Part shown: positions 49,329-60,900 of the stretch, piece by piece
Layout of the letters: every line of letters begins with the position of its first letter
Numbering within the stretch: position 1 is the first letter of the stretch
Source of the DNA: Entoloma clypeatum
Lineage: Eukaryota; Basidiomycota; Agaricomycetes; Agaricales; Entolomataceae
DNA: 64,000 nucleotides
Assembly (NCBI GenBank): GCA_963565915.1
Contig: OY751492.1
Location: 4,712,001 to 4,776,000 of the forward strand
Reading direction: 5' to 3'
Notes under the pieces: model-generated
The model's input: only the letters and a program-made list of their open reading frames with translations
What the model was told of the DNA's origin: nothing
The model's database searches: none
Made by a program: the position numbers and the translations under genes

Positions 49329-50955
49329 TCAGAGCGATGTGAGCGGGCCCGGTTTGTCAGGATAAGCGGAGTGAAAGTCGGAGACAAGCTCGGGGGCGTT
49401 TTCCAATTCATTGGCTGGTAGCCAAGAGAATTCTTCATCAGTGTTTTCATATCCTAACCAACGGACGAAATATAGTAGCTTGCAGCTACGTCGTCAGTCG
49501 ATCTTTGAGTCGACTATTTCAGCGATCTTGTACTCAAGTTCTCCGTCAATGTCAATCGGAGGAGGCGGAGGTTGGGTCCGATTCGGAATGGTGTTCGGAG
49601 TTGCGGGTTCAAGCATGGAGACGTGGTAGACGGGGTGAACACCGCGGAATGTGTCGGGGAGTCGGAGGGTAAAGGAGTGTGTGCTGGGTTGTGCAATGAT
49701 CTCGTATGGTCCCAAGTACTTTTCTGAGAGTTTCTTGGATGGGCGTGTTGTGCGGAAGAACTGTGCTTTGATGAAAACCTGTTGTCCGACAGAAAATGTC
49801 GGAGCTGCGATCCGATTATTGTCGTTGAGCGTCGGAGATGGTGGCTTTCAGTTCTTGGTGAAGTTCGTCTAAGTCGGTCACGAAGGATCAGGCTCGGGAA
49901 GAGGCGAGGTCTCGTTCCGGGTGAACTGTAATGTTCGGATGGTAACCCTTGTTAGCAAAGAAGGGAGATATGCCAGTGGTAGCACTAGGTGCGTTGTTGT
50001 ACGTGAACTCTGCAATCGGAAGGAGAGCGGACCAGTTGTCCTGTTGGTAGTTGCAGAATATCCGCAAGTACTGTTCGAGGGTCTGGTTAGTGCGTTCGGT
50101 TTGGCCATCGCCTTCGGGGTGGTAACCGGAGGTGAAGTGGAGGGTCATGTTTAGAGCCTTTCCGAGAGATCGGAAGAATCGGGAGACGAATTCAGGGCCG
50201 CGGTCAGAGGTGACATGTTCGGGGACGCCGTGTTTAGAGAAGACATGCAATACGAAGAGAACGGCAAGGTCTTCGGAGGTGCAGTGAATTGTTGTCGGAA
50301 TGAAAATACTTTGTTTCGTTAATCGGTCAGCGATAACGAGGATTGAATCAAAGTTGTCAGAGGTCGGGAGGGTCTCGATGAAATCCATTGAGATAGAATT
50401 CCAAGGACGTTCGGGGATCGGAAGCTGTTTGAGTAGACCGTAAGGCTTGTGTCTTTGTGGCTTCGATCGCATGCAAGTGGTACATGACTTGCAATAGTGT
50501 TTAACAAAATCTCGTATTCCAGGCCAGGTATAATCACGCTGAATGAGACTGAGTGTCTTGTTCTGACCTGGGTGTCCAGCAAGCATATGATCGTGCTTGT
50601 GCTGTAGGACTCGGAGTCGGAGGTCGTTGGAGTCGGGAACATATATCCGATCGTCATGTCGGAGGAAACCATCGGGGTCGAGAGACCAGCGGGGTTTAGG
50701 ATCTTTAGAAAGAGTGTTGTAAAGAGTGTCGGAAGGGAGTGCTGTGAGTATGTCGTGGTGAAGCTTTTCTGTGTCCATGATAATGGTTGCACGGAGGATG
50801 GGCTCAAGGAGTTGAGTTGCGCGAACTGAAGCGGAGAGCTGTTCTTGCGAAAAGACTGGTCGGAGGTTGGTCGGATTGATGTCGACGTAGTCGCTATTTC
50901 CCCCTTTAGGATAAACATCCCAACGTCTAGTTAGAGAGTCAGGTTTATTGAGACT
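49329..50955 (-). pseudogene. gypsy-1 pol, integrase and chromodomain part
   Basis: Starts at the junction with copia near 50955 with NKPDSLTRRWDVYPKGG (end of RNase H region). Integrase follows: the zinc region AGHPGQNKTLSLIQRDY..CKSCTTC, then core residues in SMDFIETLP, TSDRGPEFVSRF and DGQTERTNQTLEQYL. It is damaged: a stop and frame changes between 49888 and 49715 separate the integrase core from GPYEIIAQPST, and an in-frame TGA at about 49494 precedes the chromodomain (LLYFVRWLGYENTDEEFSWL). The element ends at stop 49329-49331. It integrates cDNA into chromatin in intact relatives; this copy is dead. Confidence 0.85.
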
Positions 50956-53846
50956 AAAATCCGATGCACACTCTGCACTTCGTGATTTTAATGCCATGGT
51001 TAAAAACCAATTCAATACGACAATTAAAACTTGGCGTTTTGATGGCGGCGGTGAGTTTGTCCTTTTCCAAGCAGATATGCGTGAGATGGGAATCCAGGGT
51101 GAAGTTACTGTGCCGCACCAGCCACAACAAAACGGTCGTGCGGAACGTTTTAACAGAACTTTAATGGATAAAGCACTTGCTATGTTGCATGATGCTTGCC
51201 TACCCGAAATATGGATTCAATTTGCGGTAGAACATGCACTTCACTTGTATAACCAAACTCCATTGAAAAGACATGGATGGCTTACTCTGTATGAGTCCCT
51301 TAAAAAGGAAAAGCCTGATGTGTTGAACCTACACGTTTTTGGATGTGGTGCTTACGTCTTTCTTCCAAAAGAAATTCGTACTACCACCGCTAAATCCGAG
51401 CTGATGATTTTCATTGGATTTAAAACTGGAACTAAAGGTTACCGGTTTATGCGGATGCCAAACAACGTGGTCTTCATAGGCGTCACAGCAATGTTTGATG
51501 AACAGCTGTTCCCAAAATGTTCTACATTGAACAAAATACCTTCGATAACACAATACCATGATCCAACATCAGACGATATGGGAAATGATGATGTAAATGG
51601 ACATGATGGCCCGTCTGATTTACCAACCGACGATTTCCATTCGGAAGACAATGATGCACATGGTCCTGGCGGTTCACGTTACCCGTCTAATCCAGGAACC
51701 AATGATGACAATCATAACCTCCCTGATACAAATAGCGACCAAACTGGTCAGCTTCCCGAAGGTTCCAGTCAGACTTCTGATGGAACAAACAGACAGGACA
51801 CCACTGAGAATCAGCAGTGGGTTCCCCGGACTCGCAATCCAGGGAAACATGTGCGCACAGATGCACCAGACGATGATCATGCCTTACCAGGAGATTATCG
51901 CCCACAGACTGATTGTTCTCGTCGTACTCGGGTTATACCCCAGCGTCCTGGAAATGTTTACGGGAATAACCCGGCTGAGGCCTTGCGTCAAAATCAGCGT
52001 GATTGGAGCAGAACCGTTCAGGAGGATTCACGGCGATACGCCTATAATCCCCGATTGGAGACCAGACCCCAGCAATCTGGCGCTGATCCATCAACTAGCT
52101 CCGCTGATCCTCAGATGTATCAGAACAATTCCAATCCGAATTCGGATATAGATATGGAGGAATCACTCTATATTAGGGAAGGGGGAGGACAGTCACAAAT
52201 GCTTGCGCACTTGCTATCTAAAGCAATCCCTGCATATGACGAAATTCCACAAGACCCAAAGTCTTGGCAAATGAAGGACATAAATAAGCTACCTGAAAAG
52301 GAAAAGCTTGAATGGAAAGCAGCATGTCGTGAGGAACTAGAAGCCCTCCGAAAGCGCAATGTCTTTAAGTTGGTTGACCTGCCTAAAGGTCGTAAAACCA
52401 TCAGAAATCGATGGGTATTCGACGTCAAAACTGATGGACGAAAGAAGGCACGACTCGTTGCCAAGGGTTTCTCACAGATCGAGGGTATCGATTTCGATGA
52501 GATCTTCTCACCTGTGATACGTTTCGAGACTATCCAAATCCTCTTCGCCGTAGCTGCGCTTTGAAGGATGGGTGATTGAAGGAGTAGATGTCAAATCAGC
52601 TTTTCTCTATGGAGAGCTCGATGAGGAAATCTATATGAATCAACCCGAAGGCTTTGTTGTCAGGGGCCAAGAACGGAAGGTCATCCGTTTATTAAAAGCA
52701 CTCTATGGCCTAAAACAGGCTGCGAGAGCGTGGTGGATCGCGCTCAATGCATCAATGGAGAAGCTAGGTTTCACTCGATGTAGAACTGACTCAGGCGTCT
52801 TTGTTTACCACAACAAACAATCAGGTGATTTGATAATCGCTTTGATCTATGTTGATGACGGCCTGTTCATGGGATCAAACCCAGATCTTGTTCGCAAGAT
52901 AAAATCTGACTTTAAAAATAAATGGGAAAGTCGTGATCTTGGTATTGCTAAAGAATTCTTGCGTATGAGAATACGACAAGATTCAAAAAAGCAGATCGTA
53001 ACAATCGATCAGTCAGAATACCTAAAGAAGATCATTAAGCGCTTTGGCTTAGAAAATGCAAAGGCCGCTGACACTCCACTCCCAAAGGGTTATTACCCTG
53101 CACCAAATGAGGGGGAGGTGGATCCCACACTCAAAACAAGGTACCAAATGATCATTGGATCATTGTTGTACTTGTCCATTGGAACGAGACCGGACATTGC
53201 TTTTGCAGTTGCAAAAATGTCACAAATGTCTGCAAACCCTTCCAAAGAGCATGAGAAATATGCTCTACGGATTATCAGATATCTTGTCGGTACTCAAGAC
53301 TATTCTATAATCTATGATGGTCGATCCAAAGCTTCCTTTGAAGCATGGACAGATTCAGACTGGGCATCAGACCCATCTGATAGAAAGTCCCAATCGGGAT
53401 ATTTCCTTAAGCTTGCAGGCGGACTTGTTCTTTGGAAAAGTTGCAAGCAGAAGACAGTGGCACATTCGTCCACTGAGGCGGAAATGATTGCTGCCAGTGA
53501 ATGTTCGCGGGAGTGCGAATGGGTTACTCATCTCTTCAAAGAGCTTGGACTACAGGACATTACCAAAATGCCGTTCCATGTAGATAACCAAGGCACGATT
53601 TTCAATGCGCAAAACCCAGTCACTGAAGGCAGAACCAAACATATAGCAATCCATCACTTTGCTATACGCGATAGAGTTAAAGATGGATTGATCGAACCAC
53701 GGTTCGTTCTGGGAACAGAGAATCCGGCTGATATGTTTACCAAGCCACTTGGTCGCCAGGAATTTGAGAAATTCCGTGCTCTACTCCGAATGGAGTTTAA
53801 AGAGCCTTATACTCCACTTACGAAACCTACCCGGGATTCTAAGTGA
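50955..53846 (+). pseudogene. copia pol (integrase, RT, RNase H), frameshifted
   Basis: First frame to 52564: integrase core end (FDGGGEF, PHQPQQNGRAERFNRTL), a Ser/Asn/Asp-rich linker and RT start (KTIRNRWVFDVKTDGRKKA). An extra T in the run at 52560-52562 shifts the frame and brings a stop at once. The second frame runs from 52572 with [53 protein letters not shown] and RNase H motifs WTDSDWASD and [13 protein letters not shown], ending at 53846. The rest of the sequence is well preserved, so the element is fairly young. Confidence 0.9.
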
Positions 53847-53853
53847 GGGGGAG

Positions 53854-54199
53854 TGTTGAACATATTGCCAGATATGTCACACTATGTGCTTGTCACAGGA
53901 AGTGACTATAAGTCACTATTACCATATATGTGAGTTTATGGTATAACCACGGACACATGACTTGTTTATGTATTGTTTGTACAATGGTCCGTGCGCATAT
54001 TGGATTAGTATAAATACCCATGTATTTAGTACGGTGAATCCTAACTTCTTGAACACCCCAGTTCTTTGAGTTAACTAACAAGCTAGTACAGCTTCTAGAA
54101 TTTCTTTAGTTACTCTTAACCAGGTTAGTTGAGCTTCCTTCATGCCTTTGTACCGTTACATCTTGAGCGCCCTTTGGGCTGCCTATGTCGGTTACTTCA
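53854..54199 (+). repeat. copia LTR (346 bp)
   Basis: Begins TGTTGAACAT directly after the polypurine tract and ends TTACTTCA before TTAG and gypsy-1 sequence. Its last ~150 bases recur at 14844-14992. Because TTAG follows in both places, the true LTR end may be a few bases further. Confidence 0.8.
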
Positions 54200-54202
54200 T
54201 TA

Positions 54203-55261
54203 GTATGCGTGTCGGAGGTCTATGGTGGTATAAACGCGTGCTTTTCTGGCAGTGGCTAAGAGGTCAGAGATGAGCAGAAGTGGGTATCGGTCCTTCTTCG
54301 TGATTTTGTTCAGGCCTCGGTAGTCGACGCATAGTCGGAGTGATCCATCTTTCTTTTGGACAAAGAGGATCAGAGCGCCGTGAGGTGAACTAGAAGGTTT
54401 GATGAAACCGATATTGAGATGCTCGTCGATGAAGTCTCGGAGGGATCCAAGTTCGGATTGCGAGAGTGAGTACATCAGACCAATCGGAGGGGAAGTACCT
54501 TCCTCCAAATTGATCTTGAGGTCGTACGGTCGGTGGGGTGCAAGGGTGTCGGCTTTTTTCTTACTGAATACATCAGCAAAATCGTGGTATTCCTCGGGTA
54601 TGCCAGAGAGGTCGGGAGCGTCGTCGGAGACAGACGCGGAATTGGCGGAGATGTCGGAGAGGTGAACACGGAAAGCGTATGCCCCAGGAGCTTTACAAGC
54701 ATGGAGATATGCGGCTGCATTGACCATGGTAATCTGTGGCGGGTGGGAGGTGTTCGGAGTGAGCGGATCAGAGGTGCCCATCGGAGAGGGCGGACACTGC
54801 AGAGGTGGCGGAGCTGCCTCAGCAGTCGACGTCGGACTCGGACTCGGAGTGTCGGGTAACGTAGAACGGAATAAGATACTGCCCAATACCCAGTCAATCA
54901 ACGGATTGTAGCGGGTGAGCCAGTTGTGTCCTAGAACCAAATTACAAGACGAATCGAGGGTTGTCACGTAAAATGCGACGGTCAGAAGTTCACCAGAAGG
55001 AAATCGGAGAGGAAGATCGATAGATTGTGTGATATAAGTATTTGAAGAACCGTCAAAAAGTTTCAAAACCATAGGTGAAGAAATCGGAGTCGGAGATAAG
55101 TTTAAAGAAGAAATAAATCTGGTATCTGCGAAGCAATGTGTAGAACCAGAATCAATAAGAGTCTTTATCGGAAGAGAATCGGAAAAGGTCGGAGATATCA
55201 AATCAATACATAGAGAGTTCGGATTTGAGAGAGCGGACACATTGAGTTGGAGGGTTTCCAA
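54203..55261 (-). pseudogene. gypsy-1 pol, protease and RT start
   Basis: Protease motif LIDSGSTHCFADT near the N-terminus, a Pro/Ser-rich linker, then RT fingers: DKLINLEEGTSPP-type region, GFIKPSSSPHGALILFVQKK and DGSLRLCVDYRGLN, breaking at TTIDLRHAY where the copia element begins. The RT active site is lost with the deletion. The frame is otherwise open. Confidence 0.85.
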
Positions 55262-55320
55262 AGGTGCACGAAAGGAGTCAACGCAATCCCCAGTACGTGC
55301 TGGAATCTGAGGACTGCTTA

Positions 55321-55815
55321 CTATTTTTTTGACTCGGTCGTCTTCTCCGATTTGTCCTCAACTTGGGCCGCGCGGGCCTTTGCTTTGGCGTTAGAAGACG
55401 ATTTCTTCGAGCAGTCGGAAGCCCGATGACCAACGTTGCCGCAAAACATGCATAAAGTATTGTCAAATCGTCGTTGGTGTTCTTGGGGAGTTAATTTCCC
55501 ATCTTTGCCAAGTTTGTCGGAGAGGGCCGATTTCGGAGAGGTGGATGACAATTTTTGTTGTTGTTGCGAGTTGGGTTTAGATGATGAGGAGTTGTTGTTG
55601 GAGGATGATGAAGCGGGGGTCTGTTTTTTGTTGGATTTGTCAGATTTGTTGGACTTCGGAGTAGATTTGTCGGAGGAGCGCGATTTCTCGCGTTGACGTT
55701 CCCAGTAGCCAGCATCAATGTTATGGGCCATTACTTTCAACTCGGCGAGAGTCTTTGGTTTGGGAAAAGTCCCCAAAACGTCCTTGATGCGTTCCGCTAA
55801 ACCGGTATAGTACCC
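55321..55815 (-). pseudogene. gypsy-1 gag, C-terminal part
   Basis: From the break at about 55815 (YYTGLAERIKDVLGTF) through Ser/Asn/Lys-rich sequence to a zinc knuckle CMFCGNVGHRASDC and a basic end. Gag packages the element RNA; the N-terminal capsid part is missing, replaced by G-rich sequence that stays open in the same frame up to 56205 but is unrelated. Confidence 0.8.
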
Positions 55816-56480
55816 TGTGAAGGGGTGGGTGAGGGGTTGGGTACACGGAGGCGGGGAGGTGGGCAGACGGTGACTGGGGCGTGCACGGCGCAGTATGGGT
55901 GGCTGGGTCTGCAAAGGGCGCTCCCCGCTTGTGGTGACGCGCCAGATGTCAGGGCGGGTGCATCTGGTCGGGTTCTGTGACGTGGCGACATGGCACAGCA
56001 GGGAGGGTGGTTGGAGGGGTGGAAACGGCAGTGGCGGCTGGGTGGGGGCGGTGGGACGTGGCTGGAAGGCGTTGGGTGCCGAGAGGCGGCTGGACGGCAC
56101 CTGGGGTGTGTAAGGCGCGGCACGGGCGCTTCCCGCCTGTGGTGACATGGCACGGCGGAGAGGGTGGGTGGGGCGTTGCATGCTGGTTCGGTGACGTGGC
56201 ACCACAAGAGCAGCAGGGGCAAAGTCGGGAGGCGGCGTGGCAGCGTTCGGTGCTAGTCCTCGTGTCTGTCAGTGCATGGGAGACGAGAGTGGAGGCGGGC
56301 TTACCCGTCGCAGGTGATGACGCTGGGCGTGGCGGTCGGCGGTCGTCAGCCTGGATGCATGGCCAGGTGGGGGGATGAAAGGAAGGGGTGGTTTGTTATT
56401 TCTTTGTTATTTGTGATGGGCCCTGGGAATTCCCGAGGCCCGAGCACAGTGGTGGAGGTAGGTGCTTCGAGTGGGATGTG
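55816..56480. repeat. G-rich low-complexity region
   Basis: The + strand is very G-rich with imperfect duplications (cgctccccgcttgtggtgac near 55920, gcttcccgcctgtggtgaca near 56127; gtgacgtggc twice). No gene is supported. It forms the break in the gypsy-1 gag. Confidence 0.5.
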
Positions 56481-56502
56481 TTGTGTAAGCTACTGATCTC
56501 GA

Positions 56503-56830
56503 GAAAGGGGCGGTGGTCCAGTGGTTATAATTTCTTACAATTTATCAATTCACTATAAGAGCTCAAATGTTCAATCCCCTTCGTGGGCAAAGTTTTTGAT
56601 GGCTCATTTAGTGCAATACTCATTGCGAGGAATCCGCATGGACTCCAGAAGGAATTCGGCCCGGAATTTATGCATTCCTCAATCACCATTCCTACAGGAA
56701 TTCCGTTCTGATCGGAATCCGCACGGAATCCACTCGGATTCCTCTCAAAAAAATAAGGCTATTCTCAGCCAAAAAGGCCCTCAAAATTCCGATCGGAATC
56801 CACGCGGAATCCTCTGGAGGACGTGGGGGA
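56503..56830 (+). repeat. tRNA-derived SINE-like element
   Basis: TGGTCCAGTGG at about 56514-56524 fits the internal A box and TGTTCAATCCC near 56569-56579 the B box of RNA polymerase III genes, about 45 bases apart. Acceptor and anticodon stems do not fold convincingly, so it is not a working tRNA. The following 230 bases carry repeated GGAATCC/CGGAATTCC words, possibly the SINE body. Right end uncertain. Confidence 0.45.
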
Positions 56831-57485
56831 GTGTAAAGACCTCACAAATTTTGGGTGTTGCAAAGTTCAGTCTCCCTTGTATCAGTGCCGCGATTGTGAC
56901 TTGGGCAGGCTATGCTGTCGTGAATGCATCATTGCGATACATTCATATACTCCCCTCCATAGGGTTGAGGTGAGTATCCTAATTCTGGATGAGGCCCAAC
57001 ATTCATTCCCAGTTCAGCATTGGCAAAACAACCATTTTATTCCCGTCACATTAAAGAGTCTCGGTCTTCGGATACAGCTGAATCATGTGATTTTCCCATC
57101 CAAGCCAAAGGCAACTTGTTTCTCATCATTGATACACATGGAATCCACGAAGTTGGCCTCGACTTCTGCGGCTGTGAAAGGACCACAAATATCCTGTCGC
57201 AGCTCCTTCGTTACAAGCTGTATCCTGCAACAGTCCATAACCCTCAGACAGCTGCAATGTTTCGAGTCCTTGACCGATTTCACATCCTGAGCTTTGAGTC
57301 AAAATGTTCTGCCCACGAATTTTATCGCAGCCTCACACAGGAGACGGATAACGCTGGCCTTCTGCATGTTCAGGTAAGTCATTTTATCCAGATACTTGCG
57401 TTAATATAGGCTGATACTCAAGCTAGGACCGCTGAGAAGCGAGTTTGTGACGAGCGCCGAAAATGCCAGAGACTCTGGTCAGAGC
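56830..57485 (+). pseudogene. KDZ transposase fragment (CxC2 cysteine-cluster region)
   Basis: First exon QCRDCDLGRLCCRECIIA followed by TPLHRVE, an intron at about 56971-57013, then HWQNNHFIPVTLKSLGLRIQ and, one frame over, IDTHGIHEVGLDFCGCER with LYPATVHNPQTAAMFRVLD and FHILSFESKCSAHEFYRSL. These are hallmarks of the CxC2-like domain of Kyakuja-Dileera-Zisupton transposases. A one-base loss near 57085 separates the two frames. The end is cut by gypsy-2 at 57485. Only this N-terminal region is left; the catalytic core is absent. Confidence 0.8.
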
Positions 57486-57919
57486 TGTAAGGGCGACCTT
57501 ACGATCCAAGACTCAAACTCAGATACTTGCAAGGGAGATCCGAAGTTTAGATTGAGCAGTCTAATAAGTAATACAACACATACCTTGCAAGGGAGATCCG
57601 AAGAGAAAGTTCTAAGGATTCCCCTGCAAGCTAGCTGCGATAAATAGTAAAATGAGATATGAAATAAGAGATAAAACGAGACACATGAATGATGAGCAAT
57701 GATCGGGAGTAGCGATGAAGGATGAATGGAAACAAGATGAATGATAGTACCTGCGATCCGACGTGCGGAGTAGCGGATGGGGGCGGAGTCGTCAGATGCG
57801 GAGAGGCGGATAAGATGTCGGAGACAGCGGATACGATCGGAGGACGTCGGAGATGGTGGAATAGAAAGGAAAGGAGGAAAGTAAAGGAAAAGTGAAAAGT
57901 GAAAGTGGTTGCCCTTACA
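57486..57919 (-). repeat. gypsy-2 LTR (3' LTR of the element)
   Basis: 434 bases, TGTAAGGG...CCCTTACA, with inverted ends of ten bases. Identical by eye to 63152-63585. The word acttgcaagggagatccgaag-like segment occurs twice within the LTR. Confidence 0.95.
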
Positions 57920-57936
57920 TCACCCCCCCTTCAAGG
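57920..57936 (-). other. gypsy-2 polypurine tract
   Basis: On the minus strand AAGGGGGGGTGA directly before the LTR start, the usual plus-strand primer site. Confidence 0.8.
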
Positions 57937-60900
57937 CACGGCGTCTCGACGTGTCAGGCGAAACGAGTCGAATATCGCAGCGGAGATCCGACGCGGAGCT
58001 CCCGGATGACGTCGGTAGAAGTCGCGGACTAGGCGCGGAGCGTGGACATTGTCTTCTGCTTCCCAGGAATTCTCTTCGTAGCCATATCCCTTCCATTTGA
58101 CCAAGAATTGAAGCTTGCCTCGATGCAGTCGGCTGTCCAAGAGGTTTTCAACATCATACTCCAATTCTTCTCCCACTACCGTCGGAGGCGGAGGAGAGCG
58201 GACTTGGCGTCGGAAAGGGTCGTCGGGAACTAATGAAAGTTTGACGACGTGGAATACTGGGTGAATGCGGGACATGGAAGGGGGAAGGCGAAGTTCGTAG
58301 GCATGTGTTCCGACAGGTCGGACCACTGGGAAAGGGCCTACGTACCGATGTGCAAGTTTTTTTGTGGGTCGGGTGGTTTTGAGGTCCGATGAGTCTAAAA
58401 AGACCTTGTCCCCCGGGTGGAATGTCGGAGTGGTGCTCCGATGCTGGTTGTAGTATCGCGCCATGTCGTCCTTTGCCTTTGTTAGTGCTGCGCGAGCCTC
58501 TTCCAGAGCGGACTTCATCCGCTCGCTGAAATCCGCTACCGCCTCGATTTCCGTCCGCTTCTCGCGAGGTTCGAATCCCATGCGCGGATGGCGGCCGGTG
58601 TCAATGTAGAACGGAGTTTGACGTGTCGATGCGTGAACATGGTTGTTGTATGCAAATTCAGCCATCGGAAGCCATTCGTCCCAATCATCTTGACGTTCAT
58701 TGACGAATAGGCGAAGATATTGTTCCAATCCTTGATTGACCCGCTCCGTCTGTCCGTCCGACTGCGGATGGTAGGCTGTCGAGGCAGCAATCTTAATGCC
58801 AAGTAGCCTATATAGTTCGCGCGTGAACTTGGCGACAAACTGTGGTCCGCGGTCGGAGACAATGGCCTCCGGTAGTCCGTGGAGTTTCCAGACGTTTTGA
58901 ATATAGGAGCGTGCAGTCCCGAGTGCGGAGATGTCGGAGTGCGTCGGGATGAAGTGTCCCCGCTTCCCTACTGAGTCCACTACCACCATGATAGCGTCGT
59001 AGCCGTGGGCTTCTGGTAGTTCAGTAATGAAGTCAACACTGGTTACTTGCCACCGCTCCGTGGGGACCGGTAGTGGATTGAGCTCTCCGGAGGGCGGAGT
59101 GCGTCGGACCTTGGTGCGGAGGCATGAGTCGCATGTCTTGCAATATTGACCTATTAAACGAGACATGTGTGGCCACCAGTAATTGCGCGACACCAGTTCC
59201 AAGGTTTTCCACCGTCCCGGATGTCCGGCCACCGGAGTGTCGTGGTGTTGTGTGAGGATCCGATGACGCAGTTGGGGATTATTAGGAACATAGATACGAT
59301 CCCTGAAGTAGAGCAAACCTTCCGCTTGCCTCCACTCCGCACTTCGGACGGACCCCGCTCCGACGGTCGGAAGGGATCTGACGACCTCCGCCACACTATC
59401 CTCCAGTAGCCCCTCTCGGATTCCCTGTCGGACCTGGCAGAGGACGTCGCGTTCTTCCCCTTGAACAGTTACCCCACGCATTGCTCGCACTGCAAACAAT
59501 TCTGGTCGCAGAAGGATGATGTTTTCGTTGTCCCGCGATCCGTCTCCGTGGTCCGCTCGTCGGGACAAAGCGTCGGACTTGCCCATTGACTTTCCAGGTC
59601 GATGGTGCATTTTAAAATCGAAACGAGCGAGGTATAAGGACCATCTAGCTTGTCGTCGATTTAGTTTTTGAGCTGTCATGAAGTACTCAAGATTTTTGTG
59701 GTCCGTCCAAATCTCCACTGTCTTCTCCGCTCCTTCAAGGAAGTGCCTCCACTCCTCTAATGCGCGGACCACTGCCAACATCTCCTTGTCATAGATCTCG
59801 TAGTTGCGTTCCACCGGACTGAGGCTTTTGGAATAGAATGCGACAGGGTGCCACTTACCGTCCTCTGTTGGTTGGGACAGTACTGCTCCGGTTGCAAAGT
59901 CCGAGCTATCCGCTTCTACCCGCCACTCCTTTCGATGATCAGCTAAGACCAGGATCGGAGCGGATGTAATCCTCCGCTTCAACTCCGCAAATGCGGACAC
60001 TTCTCCTTCCTTCCAAGACCAGAGGTGCCCCTTCTTCGTGAGCTCGAAAAGAGGGCGCGCGATGTCCGAAAACCCTTCAATAAAACGGCGATAGAAGTTA
60101 GTGAACCCCAGAAAGGACTGTACTTCTCGGACGTTTGTCGGAGCAGGCCACTCCGCGACCCCCGCTACTTTCACCGGATCCATCTCTACGCGTCCTTGTT
60201 CAATAATAAGGCCTAAGTATTCAATGCGCGTTTGCTCAAACTCGCATTTCTCCGGTTTTAGATAGAGTTTGTGTTCGCGAAGTCGTTCCAGTACAATCCG
60301 TGTGACCCTCCGATGTTCCGCAAGGGTCTCCGTGAAGATGAGTATATCGTCAAGGTAAACACAAACTACACCTTCAGTGATAAGGTCCTGAAAGATCTCG
60401 TTCATCATAGTCTGGAATGTGGATGGACTATTAGTGAGGCCGAAGAACATCACCAATGGTTCATAGAGTCCGCGATTGGTCCGAAAAGCGGCCTTCCACT
60501 CGTCTCCGGGCTTTATCCGTACATTGTTGTAACCCCAGCGGATGTCGAGTTTGGTGAAGTATTGAGCGCGTTGAAGTTTATTGATCAGTTCGGATATGAG
60601 CGGAAGCGGATACTTGTTTTTGATAGTTTTGGAATTGAGTGACCGGTAGTCTTGTACAAGACGAAGGGAGCCATCCTTTTTCTTGATATAGAACACCGGA
60701 GATGCCATCGGAGACTTGGAAGGGCGGATCCGACCAGTTGCAAGGTTTTCCTCCAAAAACGCGTCGAGTTCTTTCTGTTCGTTCGGGGCGAGCGGATATA
60801 CCTTACAACCCGCCGGAGAGGCGTCCGGAACAAGTTCAATGGCGTGGTCCCACGTCCGCTCTTCCGGTAAGGTGTCGAAAGAGGTCTTTGAGAATACGTC

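Larger units (their letters stand above)
50955..54199 (+). mobile_element. copia element, 5'-truncated, nested in gypsy-1
   Basis: Ty1/copia order integrase, RT, RNase H on the + strand, followed by a polypurine tract (gtgagggggag) and one LTR. The 5' LTR, gag, protease and start of integrase are missing, together with the middle of gypsy-1 pol, so insertion was followed by a deletion covering both at about 50955. Confidence 0.85.
47590..55815 (-). mobile_element. gypsy-1: decayed chromovirus with internal deletion and nested copia
   Basis: Minus-strand Ty3/gypsy element: gag end with zinc knuckle (55321-55815), protease and RT start (54203-55261), integrase and chromodomain (49329-50955), a polypurine tract and a likely 3' LTR (about 47590-48163). 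The RT palm, most of RNase H and the 5' LTR are missing. A copia element occupies 50955-54199. Its + strand is rich in GTCGGAG. A gene on the opposite strand (48328-49301) lies between pol and the LTR. Confidence 0.75.

Noticed and set aside
56503..56595. Functional tRNA gene
   Set aside because: A and B boxes are present but acceptor, D and anticodon stems do not fold as a tRNA.
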